A DNA stretch of 52,131 nucleotides from contig CANNLO010000001.1 in the NCBI GenBank assembly GCA_947505055.1, positions 1 through 52,131 on the forward strand, in the 5' to 3' direction. Position 1 is the first letter of the stretch. The number at the start of each line of letters is the position of its first letter. Below the pieces are notes generated by a model. That model did no database searches and was not told the origin of the DNA. It saw nothing but the letters and a program-made list of their open reading frames with translations. The position numbers and the translations under genes were made by a program. The stretch comes from Methylococcaceae bacterium (GTDB lineage Bacteria; Pseudomonadota; Gammaproteobacteria; Methylococcales; Methylomonadaceae). Positions 44,948 through 52,131 of the stretch are shown piece after piece.

Positions 44948-45487
44948 TCAGTTTAACTGACTTTCAAGATCAGCAGCCAGCGCTTCATATTTGCACCAAA
45001 TGTTTTGGCTATCCAAGCGTTCATCAGTCTCGGTATATTCTTTTAACAAAGAGGATTTAGCCGTGTCCGAAAGCCCATGCTCCCCCATTGGATACAAAAT
45101 ATTATCTTCCTTATAAATATGCTCTTTTAGAAGTCGTGCATACTGAACGCTATTGACCGCTAACTTAGCCATATCGTTGGTGAGCAAGGCATTTTCCATA
45201 TTCGATACCAACTCCCTGGCCTTACCGTGTTCATTTAACATTTGCGGAATCGGATTGCAGTGGGTCAGAACACCTGGCTCTTCAAGATAACGAAACAGAA
45301 TATTTTCTTCTTTCGCATGATGAAATTCGTCGGCAAACTCATGGATAAACTGAATAAAAACCGGGGCTTTTTCAAACAACAAAGAAGGCTCGCTGTTTTT
45401 AGAGCTGAGTTCAACATAGCGTTCCAATAAATCAACGTATTTTAAAATAAGTTGGTGTTCTTTCATTAAGTGCTCAGTTGCTAACAT
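44948..45487 (-). CDS. Hemerythrin HHE-domain protein
   Basis: A 179-residue protein with a four-helix hemerythrin-like (DUF438/HHE) pattern: MKEHQLILKYVDLLERYVE near residue 8, HEFADEFHHAKEENILF near residue 49, LNEHGKARELVSNMEN near residue 83 and LLKEHIYKEDNILYPMGEHG near residue 118. The His and Glu residues could bind a di-iron site. Proteins of this form near denitrification genes are thought to sense or protect from nitric oxide and oxygen or to repair iron-sulfur clusters (YtfE-like), but it lacks the N-terminal ScdA part. It is directly upstream of nirK and likely co-transcribed. Confidence 0.9.
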   Translation of the reverse strand: MLATEHLMKEHQLILKYVDLLERYVELSSKNSEPSLLFEKAPVFIQFIHEFADEFHHAKEENILFRYLEEPGVLTHCNPIPQMLNEHGKARELVSNMENALLTNDMAKLAVNSVQYARLLKEHIYKEDNILYPMGEHGLSDTAKSSLLKEYTETDERLDSQNIWCKYEALAADLESQLN

Positions 45488-45532
45488 TAGATTTTTATCT
45501 CGTGTAAATTAGGTTAATCGGCTATTTATGCC

Positions 45533-45546
45533 TTGATGAAGATAAA
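45533..45546 (-). promoter_or_regulatory. Weak FNR/Dnr-like site upstream of the hemerythrin gene
   Basis: TTGAT-GAAG-ATAAA on the plus strand (one half-site perfect, the other with one mismatch to ATCAA) lies 46 bases before the hemerythrin ATG and downstream of narI. It is close to the TTGAT-N4-ATCAA consensus. A site this size occurs by chance fairly often. Confidence 0.3.
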
Positions 45547-45559
45547 ACGGCTAAAAACC

Positions 45560-46237
45560 TTAACGTCTTCGTACAATCTGATAGGGACGTGAGACGTAGC
45601 CTAGCGGCACACTCCAAACATGCACCAAGCGACTGAATGGAAATATCAAAAATAGAGTTTGCCCCAGAAACAAATGTAATTTGAAAAGTGTGCCAATCTC
45701 GCCAAGTTGCTCCGCAGCACCACTCCTAAAGGTCACGATGCGTTGTGCCCATTCTCCCAGCAGCAACATGTTCGCACCATCATAATGATAAATCGAAATG
45801 GGCAAGGTCAGCAGACCCAGCAGCAACTGAACACCAATCAGCAATAGAATAAAAATATCCATGCGACTACTGGTGGCGCGAATTCGAGGATCGGTCAAAC
45901 GGCGACGGATCAGAATCAGGATACCTCTTAAACACACACTACCAAATACACCACCGGCAACCACGGCCAGGATCTGTTTTGCCGAGGTTGATAAACCCAA
46001 AGCATGATAAACCGCAGGCGGTGTCAACAGGCCGACGAAATGCCCGACAAACAACAACAAAATACCGATATGAAACAAATTACTGCCCAACCTTAATTCT
46101 TTGGCACGTAAAAACTGGCTGGAACCGCTACGCCAAGTGTATTGATCCCGATCATATCGCGCCAGACTGCCAATAAAAAATACGCTGATCGCGACATACG
46201 GGTAATAACCAAACAGCAAGGTATTAAGATAATCCAC
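45560..46237 (-). CDS. narI: Respiratory nitrate reductase gamma subunit NarI
   Basis: Membrane cytochrome b subunit that oxidises quinol and passes electrons to NarH; 225 residues with five membrane helices. Heme-ligand His residues are in NLFHIGILLLFVGHFVGL near residue 54 (two) and in KLHLFLGQTLFLIFPFSRLVHVWS near residue 187 (two, given here as the segments KLHLFLG and RLVHVWS). Ends the narGHJI set; 12 nt after narJ and about 70 nt before the hemerythrin gene. Confidence 0.96.
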   Translation of the reverse strand: MDYLNTLLFGYYPYVAISVFFIGSLARYDRDQYTWRSGSSQFLRAKELRLGSNLFHIGILLLFVGHFVGLLTPPAVYHALGLSTSAKQILAVVAGGVFGSVCLRGILILIRRRLTDPRIRATSSRMDIFILLLIGVQLLLGLLTLPISIYHYDGANMLLLGEWAQRIVTFRSGAAEQLGEIGTLFKLHLFLGQTLFLIFPFSRLVHVWSVPLGYVSRPYQIVRRR

Positions 46238-46249
46238 GATTGACTCCTG

Positions 46250-46954
46250 CTAAAAAGAACGATTTTGCGCGGCTTTAAACTGCTCGCGCGGCGTAATGGT
46301 AATTGGACTGACGGAAGCTGCCTGGCTTTTACATACATCTTCTACCCCCATAAAACTCACGGCTTCTTCTTCCCAGATTTCATCCATGTTAACCAGAGTT
46401 TGATCCTCGCCTTCGGTTGCTGCTTGTCGTCTGATTTCATCCAGCGCATGAGGTTCGCCTGCAAAACCGGTCAGCGCATTAAAAATGGCGCTAAACTCGC
46501 TACCGCGTTCGGTTAAACGAGCGCCCAGTAAACTTAACACTGGCATCGAATCGCGCAACAACTGTATCGCTTCAGCAGGTTCTTGTTGCGACAGAAACTC
46601 CAGAAATAACGGGATGTAATCAGGCAGTTCATGCGTAGACAGTTCAAAACCATGCGCTTCGTACATTTGTAACAGATTAACCATGGCTTGACCGCGGTCA
46701 CGGGATTCACCGTGGACATGTTCAAAAATATGTAGCGACAAAAACCGTCCCCGGTCGAATAACGCCACATAAGCCTCTTGGCTATCCAACAGGTCAACAC
46801 CGCGATATGAATCGATCAAGGCCAGCACTGATTTTTTATGATCGTCCGGCAACAGGTTTTCCTGTTCGACAACCATCGCCATCTCATCTAATGCAGCCAG
46901 CGCCTCGGCTTCCGGATAGCTTAGCAGTAGTGATAGAACTTTTAGGGTTTGCAT
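46250..46954 (-). CDS. narJ: Nitrate reductase assembly chaperone NarJ
   Basis: A cytoplasmic chaperone that holds NarG apo-protein during molybdenum cofactor insertion; 234 residues. The N-terminal half is typical (LSLLLSYPEAEALAALDEM at residue 7; LHIFEHVHGESRDRGQAMV near residue 73, the family core; ELPDYIPLFLEFLSQQ near residue 104). The C-terminal 50 residues are polar and less conserved. It lies downstream of narH with a 103-base gap that contains a dispersed palindrome. Confidence 0.95.
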   Translation of the reverse strand: MQTLKVLSLLLSYPEAEALAALDEMAMVVEQENLLPDDHKKSVLALIDSYRGVDLLDSQEAYVALFDRGRFLSLHIFEHVHGESRDRGQAMVNLLQMYEAHGFELSTHELPDYIPLFLEFLSQQEPAEAIQLLRDSMPVLSLLGARLTERGSEFSAIFNALTGFAGEPHALDEIRRQAATEGEDQTLVNMDEIWEEEAVSFMGVEDVCKSQAASVSPITITPREQFKAAQNRSF

Positions 46955-46984
46955 AATCTTTCCTCTTTATTGCTCATAAGCATC

Positions 46985-47041
46985 CTAGGTGCACACTGCA
47001 CACCCTAGAGCATTTATCGTTCCCACGCTCCAGCGTGGGAA
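46985..47041. repeat. Composite palindrome between narH and narJ
   Basis: Two palindromes in tandem. CTAGGTGCACA...TGCACACCCTAG (46985-47008) is followed by TTCCCACGC TCCA GCGTGGGAA (47020-47041). The second core (CCCACGC...GCGTGGG) is the same as that at 27735-27763, and the first shares the TAGGGTGTGC tract found there. It is a dispersed intergenic unit inside the nar operon. Confidence 0.75.
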
Positions 47042-47057
47042 TAATATGAATAATTCC

Positions 47058-48644
47058 TTATCTTACCGGTTCCACTTTAATGGGAATCTTGATCGGAATA
47101 CCGCCGGTGCGTTGCGGCTTACTGTTGCCGCCAAACAGGTTGGTTTCAGTATTACCCGAAGAGCATCCGCTGCCAAAACTAAAACCGCATCCGCCTTGCT
47201 CGCCATAAGCATCGAAAGTTGAACTGGCGTATTCACGATGGCTGGTTGGAATGACAAAGCGGTCTTCGTAATTGGCAATCGCCATATAGCGATACATTTC
47301 TTCAACTTGCGACTGACTTAAACCAACACGCTCCAACACCTCCAAATTAACTACGCCATCGACGGTAAGGCTGCGCATATAAGCGCGCATCGCCAGCATT
47401 CTTTCCAAACCTAACACAACCGGTTCTTCTTTGCCCGCAGTCAGTAGGTTGGCCAGATATTGCACTGGAATCCGCAAGGAACGCACATCGGGAATATCAC
47501 CATCCATACCGATCTGATCGTTTTCCGCTGCCGATTGAATCGGCGATAACGGCGGCACATACCAAACCATCGGCAGGGTCCGAAATTCCGGATGCAACGG
47601 GAACGCGACTTTCCAGTCTATCGCCATTTTGTAAACCGGCGATTCCTGCGCGGCGGTTAACCAGGATTCAGGTATACCGGCAGCTCGCGCCTCCGCTATC
47701 ACTTCTTCGTCAAACGGATTGAGAAAAATATCCAGCTGTTGCTGATACAAATCCTGCTCGTTTTCGCAGCTGGCCGCCGCTTCGATTCGGTCGGCGTCAT
47801 ACAGTAACACTCCTAAATAACGAATCCGCCCAACGCAGGTTTCCGAACACACCGTAGGCTCTCCGGCTTCGATGCGCGGGTAACAAAACGTGCATTTTTC
47901 TGACTTCCCGGTTTCCCAGTTGTAATAGATCTTTTTGTACGGACAGGCCGACACGCACATCCGCCAGCCGCGACATTTGTCCTGATCGATTAAAACAATA
48001 CCGTCTTCTTCGCGTTTGTAAATGGAGCCGCTGGGACAGGCCGCCACACAAGTCGGATTAAGACAATGTTCGCACAACCTCGGCAAATACATCATGAAGG
48101 TGTTTTCAAATTCACCGTACATTTCTTTCTGAATGTTGTCGAAGTTGGTGTCCCGCGAACGTGATGAAAACTCCGTGCCCAGAATTTCCTCCCAATTCGG
48201 GCCACCCTCGATTTTTTCCATGCGCTCGCCGGTAATCACCGAATAAGGACGTGCAGTTGGGGGATTTTTCGATTCTTTGGCGGTATGTAAATGCTGATAA
48301 TCAAAATCGAACGGCTCGTAATAATCGTCTATTTCTGGCAAATCGGGATTGCCAAAAATGTTACGCAAACTCTTGATCTTCCCACCTTGACGCGGTTCCA
48401 GCGTGCCGTCTTCCTTGCGAATCCAGCCACCATTCCATTTATCCTGATTTTCCCATTGCTGAGGAAAACCAATGCCCGGTTTGGTTTCTACATTATTAAA
48501 CCAGGCGTATTCAACGCCTTTCCGCGAGGTCCAAACGTTTTTGCAGGTAACCGAACAAGTGTGACAACCAATACACTTATCAAGATTTAGCACCATACCT
48601 ATTTGTGCGCGAATATTGCGCGGTTTTTTCGTGGAATTAGTCAT
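47058..48644 (-). CDS. narH: Respiratory nitrate reductase beta subunit NarH
   Basis: Iron-sulfur subunit carrying three [4Fe-4S] and one [3Fe-4S] clusters between NarI and NarG; 528 residues. Cys groups: CIGCHTCSVTCKN near residue 24, CEHCLNPTCVAACPSG near residue 195, CRGWRMCVSACPYKKIYYN near residue 226 (Trp where the [3Fe-4S] cluster lacks a Cys) and CTFCYPRIEAGEPTVCSETC near residue 253. The C-terminus ends in a Gly/Cys-rich stretch (GCGFSFGSGCSSG). The ATG at 48644 overlaps the narG stop (TAATG); a longer frame in narG is spurious. Confidence 0.96.
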   Translation of the reverse strand: MTNSTKKPRNIRAQIGMVLNLDKCIGCHTCSVTCKNVWTSRKGVEYAWFNNVETKPGIGFPQQWENQDKWNGGWIRKEDGTLEPRQGGKIKSLRNIFGNPDLPEIDDYYEPFDFDYQHLHTAKESKNPPTARPYSVITGERMEKIEGGPNWEEILGTEFSSRSRDTNFDNIQKEMYGEFENTFMMYLPRLCEHCLNPTCVAACPSGSIYKREEDGIVLIDQDKCRGWRMCVSACPYKKIYYNWETGKSEKCTFCYPRIEAGEPTVCSETCVGRIRYLGVLLYDADRIEAAASCENEQDLYQQQLDIFLNPFDEEVIAEARAAGIPESWLTAAQESPVYKMAIDWKVAFPLHPEFRTLPMVWYVPPLSPIQSAAENDQIGMDGDIPDVRSLRIPVQYLANLLTAGKEEPVVLGLERMLAMRAYMRSLTVDGVVNLEVLERVGLSQSQVEEMYRYMAIANYEDRFVIPTSHREYASSTFDAYGEQGGCGFSFGSGCSSGNTETNLFGGNSKPQRTGGIPIKIPIKVEPVR

Positions 48645-51600
48645 TACGCTTTCTCCTGCTGATTGCCATCTTGACCAGGTTCTTCCAGCCAATCCACCTT
48701 GCTCATTTTGCGGATAATCACAAACTCATCCCGATTGGAACCAACCGTGCCGTAATAGTTAAAACCGTAACTCAACTGGGCGTAACCACCAATCATATGC
48801 GTAGGTTTGAGCGTCGCTCTCGTTACCGAATTATGAATACCGCCGCGTCCACCGGTGGTTTCAGCTCCCGGCATATTAAGCATCTTTTCCTGAGCGTGAT
48901 ACATCATGCACATACCTTCCGGCACCCGCTGACTGACAACAGCTCTGGCAACCAGCGCGCCATTGACGTTAAACGCTTCTATCCAGTCATTGTCTTTAAT
49001 ACCGACTTTCGCCGCATCGACTTCACCCATCCACACGATCGGCCCGCCGCGTGACAAGGTCAGCATCAGTAAATTGTCCGTATAAGTGCTGTGTATCCCC
49101 CATTTCTGGTGCGGCGTCAGGAAGTTCAACACCAACTCGTCGTTGCCATTGGGCTTTTGACCTAAAATAGGCTTAATTGAACGGGTATCGACCGGCGGCT
49201 TATAAACACACAAAGTCTCGCCAAACGCACGCATCCAGCTATGATCCTGATAAAACTGCTGGCGACCAGTCAAGGTACGCCAGGGAATCCGCTCGTGAAC
49301 ATTGGTGTAACAGGCGTTATAGCAAACTTGCTCGGATTCCAGACCGCTCCAGGTTGGCGAGGAAATAATCTTGCGCGGTTGCGCCTGAACATCGCGAAAA
49401 CGGATTTTATCGTCTTCACGCGGCAAAGCCAGATGGGTATGATCCCGTCCGGTAATTTTGCTTAAGGCCTCCCAGGCTTTAACGGCGACATGTCCGTTAG
49501 TTTCCGGCGCTAGCATCAGGATTACTTCGGTCGCATCAATATCGGATTCGATACGCGGCAAACCTTTGCTAATGCCTTCGTCGGTGACCAGTCGATTCAG
49601 TTCGCCCAGTTGCTTGACTTCAGTTTCGGTGTTCCAGGCAATGCCTTTACCGCCATTGCCGATTTTGCTCAACAACGGCCCCAACGAAGTAAACATCTTA
49701 TAAGTGTTCGGATAGTCGCGCTCAACCACGACCAAGGACGGCATGGTTTTACCGGGAACCGGCTCACATTCACCTTTCTTCCAATCCTTAACATCCAGCG
49801 CTTGGGCAAGTTCGCCAGGGGTGTCATGCAGAACCGGCACCGCTACAATATCTTTTTCCAGACCCAAATGTCCCACGGTTAATTCCGAGAATTTCTTGGC
49901 GATGCCTTTGTAAATATCCCAGTCAGAACGCGATTCCCAGGCGGGATCGACAGCTTTGGACAAGGGATGAATAAATGGATGCATGTCCGAAGTATTCAGA
50001 TCATTTTTCTCATACCAGGTTGCAGTCGGCAAAATAATATCCGAATACAAACAGGTCGTGGACATTCTAAAGTCCAGCGTGACCAGCAAATCGAGTTTGC
50101 CTTCTGCGGCCGTTTCATGCCATTCGACTTCCGAGGGCTTATTGCTATCATCGCCCAAATCTTTACCCTGCAAGCCATGTTGCGTACCCAATAAATACTT
50201 CAAAAAGTATTCATGGCCTTTGCCCGAGGAACCCAATAAATTGGAGCGCCACACAAACATGTTGCGCGGAAAGTTTTGCGGGTTATCCGGGTCTTCACAG
50301 GACATTTTCAGTGAGCCATCTTTCAGACTTTCGACAACGTAATCGGCGGGCGTTTTACCTGCCGCTTCGGCATCACGCACCACTTGCAACGGATTGGTCT
50401 GCAATTGTGGCGCCGATGGCAACCAACCCATGCGTTCAGATCTCACGTTAAAATCGATCAAACTGCCTTGCCAGTCATCAGGATTTGCGGTTGGCGACAA
50501 AATTTCGCTGACTTTGAGTTTTTCATAACGCCATTGGCTGGTGTGATTATAGAAAAACGAGGTGCTATTCATTTGTCGGGGCGGACGATTCCAATCCAAA
50601 CCAAACGCCAGCGGCATCCAGCCGGTTTGCGGACGCAGTTTTTCCTGCCCCACATAATGAGCCCAACCGCCGCCAGATTGCCCAACGCAGCCACATAACA
50701 TCAACATATTCATGATGCCGCGATAGTTCATGTCCATGTGATACCAGTGATTGATACCCGCACCCAGAATTACCATCGAGCGACCTTGAGTCTTTTCGGC
50801 ATTACTGGCAAACTCACGCGCCACTGCAATCACATTGCTTCGGGTCACGCCGGTGATTTTTTCCTGCCAAGCCGGGGTGTACGGAAAATCCTCATCATAA
50901 GAACTGGCCACATTGCCACCGCCCAAGCCTCGATCGATGCCGTAGTTAGCAACCAGCAAATCGAACACCGTGGTCGCCAGGACTTCAGCACCATCGACCA
51001 AGGTAATTTTTTTAACCGGCACATTGCGCTTTTGAATCGCATCATGAGCGGAATGGGTAAAATGCGGATGTTCAGAGCCGCCAAAATAAGGAAAACCGAC
51101 ACTGGCAACGTCATCTTTGGTATCGATTAAACTCAGGCGTAACTTGACCGCCTGATTATCGACGGTTTTTTGTTCAATGTTCCAATGCCCACTTTCGCCC
51201 CAGCGAAATCCGATTGAGCCGCAAGGTGGAACAATTTGATCACTTACTTCATCGTAAGCAACTGTTTTCCAGTCGGGATTATTATTCTGACCCAGATTAT
51301 CTGAAAAATCCGAGGCTCTGAGGAATCGATCCTGCACATAACAACCGTCCTGTTCTTTCAGCATTACCAGAAACGGTAAGTCGGTATTTTCACGCACATA
51401 CTGATTAAAATAGGGGCTTTGCCGTTCAACATGGAATTCTTTTAAAATCACATGCCCTATCGCCATCGCCAAGGCGGCATCAGTGCCTTGTTTGGGATGT
51501 AACCATAAATCAGCAAACTTGCTGGCTTCCGAATAATCGGGACTCACCACCACGACTTTTGCACCTTTATAACGCGCTTCGGTCATAAAATGGGCATCAG

Positions 51601-52131
51601 GCGTCCGGGTTTGCGGCACATTTGAGCCCCACAACATCAAAAACCCGGCGTTATACCAATCCGCTGATTCGGGCACGTCGGTTTGCTCACCCCAGGTTTG
51701 CGGTGACGCCGGCGGCAAATCGCAATACCAGTCATAAAAACTCATACTGACGCCACCAATTAACGACAAATATCGGCTGCCAGCGGCATAAGAGACCATC
51801 GACATCGCAGGAATCGGCGAAAAACCGATGATTCGATCCGGACCAAACGTTTTTGCCGTGTATATATTGGCCGCCGCGATGATTTCGTTGACCTCTTCCC
51901 AATTAGCGCGAACCAAACCGCCCAAGCCTCTTCCTGATTTATACTCTGCGCTTTTGACAGGATCTTCAATTATTGATGCCCAGGCATCAACAGGATCTAA
52001 GGTCAAGCGGGCCTCACGCCACATCCTGACCAAACGCCCACGAATCATTGGAAATTTAAGGCGATTGGCGCTGTACAAATACCAGGAATAACTCGCACCA
52101 CGCGGACAGCCTCGCGGTTCGTGATTCGGCA
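48644..52131 (-). CDS. narG: Respiratory nitrate reductase alpha subunit NarG (5' end outside window)
   Basis: Catalytic molybdo-bis-MGD subunit that reduces nitrate to nitrite in the cytoplasm. The frame runs off the right edge: the last bases code for PNHEPRGCPRGASYSWYLYS, which holds the fourth ligand Cys of the FS0 cluster, so roughly the first 80-90 residues (first FS0 ligands) are missing. The Mo-ligand Asp lies in DWYCDLPPASPQTWGEQTDV. Also typical: WGSNVPQTRTPDAHFMTEAR and GAGINHWYHMDMNYRGIMN. About 1160 codons are present. A frame start near 52078 is only an internal Leu codon (TTG). It is first in narGHJI and needs molybdate supplied by the mod genes nearby. Confidence 0.96.
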   Translation of the reverse strand, partial: PNHEPRGCPRGASYSWYLYSANRLKFPMIRGRLVRMWREARLTLDPVDAWASIIEDPVKSAEYKSGRGLGGLVRANWEEVNEIIAAANIYTAKTFGPDRIIGFSPIPAMSMVSYAAGSRYLSLIGGVSMSFYDWYCDLPPASPQTWGEQTDVPESADWYNAGFLMLWGSNVPQTRTPDAHFMTEARYKGAKVVVVSPDYSEASKFADLWLHPKQGTDAALAMAIGHVILKEFHVERQSPYFNQYVRENTDLPFLVMLKEQDGCYVQDRFLRASDFSDNLGQNNNPDWKTVAYDEVSDQIVPPCGSIGFRWGESGHWNIEQKTVDNQAVKLRLSLIDTKDDVASVGFPYFGGSEHPHFTHSAHDAIQKRNVPVKKITLVDGAEVLATTVFDLLVANYGIDRGLGGGNVASSYDEDFPYTPAWQEKITGVTRSNVIAVAREFASNAEKTQGRSMVILGAGINHWYHMDMNYRGIMNMLMLCGCVGQSGGGWAHYVGQEKLRPQTGWMPLAFGLDWNRPPRQMNSTSFFYNHTSQWRYEKLKVSEILSPTANPDDWQGSLIDFNVRSERMGWLPSAPQLQTNPLQVVRDAEAAGKTPADYVVESLKDGSLKMSCEDPDNPQNFPRNMFVWRSNLLGSSGKGHEYFLKYLLGTQHGLQGKDLGDDSNKPSEVEWHETAAEGKLDLLVTLDFRMSTTCLYSDIILPTATWYEKNDLNTSDMHPFIHPLSKAVDPAWESRSDWDIYKGIAKKFSELTVGHLGLEKDIVAVPVLHDTPGELAQALDVKDWKKGECEPVPGKTMPSLVVVERDYPNTYKMFTSLGPLLSKIGNGGKGIAWNTETEVKQLGELNRLVTDEGISKGLPRIESDIDATEVILMLAPETNGHVAVKAWEALSKITGRDHTHLALPREDDKIRFRDVQAQPRKIISSPTWSGLESEQVCYNACYTNVHERIPWRTLTGRQQFYQDHSWMRAFGETLCVYKPPVDTRSIKPILGQKPNGNDELVLNFLTPHQKWGIHSTYTDNLLMLTLSRGGPIVWMGEVDAAKVGIKDNDWIEAFNVNGALVARAVVSQRVPEGMCMMYHAQEKMLNMPGAETTGGRGGIHNSVTRATLKPTHMIGGYAQLSYGFNYYGTVGSNRDEFVIIRKMSKVDWLEEPGQDGNQQEKA

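Overview
The window looks like chromosome of a gammaproteobacterium. Moderate GC, LPS-type genes (kdsB), a TIGR02647-family protein, CbtAB cobalt uptake, heme A synthesis and a narGHJI plus nirK set all fit, and a methanotroph of the order Methylococcales is my best guess. That assignment is inference: no methane monooxygenase or rRNA gene lies in the window.

Region 1 (about 0.4-17.6 kb) is mostly housekeeping. On the minus strand are recJ, an alaC-hom-thrC amino-acid operon, and a trm112-kdsB pair. On the plus strand a three-gene set (CDP-archaeol-synthase-like membrane protein, EEP-family phosphohydrolase, CDP-alcohol phosphatidyltransferase) looks like a small lipid pathway. It is followed by a broken caspase-family gene, a run of poorly characterised genes (hotdog-like, YgjP-type metallopeptidase, fructosamine kinase family, O-methyltransferase, TIGR02647), then ctaA, ygfZ, yceI and azoR on the minus strand.

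Region 2 (17.7-35.5 kb, plus strand) is a large cobalamin locus headed by an adenosylcobalamin riboswitch. Order: cbtB, cbtA, a thioredoxin-like [2Fe-2S] ferredoxin, cobN, a ChlI/ChlD-type chelatase subunit, cbiE, a cbiX-cbiC fusion, cbiD, cbiL, cbiF, a short cbiG, a cbiH-cbiJ fusion, cobW and cbiA. It encodes cobalt uptake and corrin-ring synthesis to cobyrinic acid a,c-diamide. It mixes anaerobic-route enzymes (CbiX, CbiG, CbiD) with the aerobic-type CobN chelatase. No cbiT and no cobG are present here. CobN carries a long His/Asp insert encoded by a hexanucleotide tandem repeat, and CobW lacks the CxCC motif usual in its family.

Region 3 (35.5-37.4 kb) holds a DnaJ/CbpA-type co-chaperone and about 1 kb of AT-rich non-coding DNA. 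That DNA contains a sigma-54-type promoter, two matching upstream dyads 54 bp apart, and a 37-codon reading frame.

Region 4 (37.4-52.1 kb) is a molybdenum and nitrate-respiration block: modABC, an alginate-export-family outer-membrane protein with a 10-G run, a two-domain Mop protein, a divergent modE with a shared long palindrome, a lipoprotein copper nitrite reductase (nirK/aniA type), a hemerythrin-domain protein, and narIJHG with narG running off the window end. Molybdate uptake, storage and regulation therefore sit beside the molybdoenzyme that uses it, and nitrate is reduced to nitrite and then nitric oxide. Several short dispersed palindromes lie between genes.
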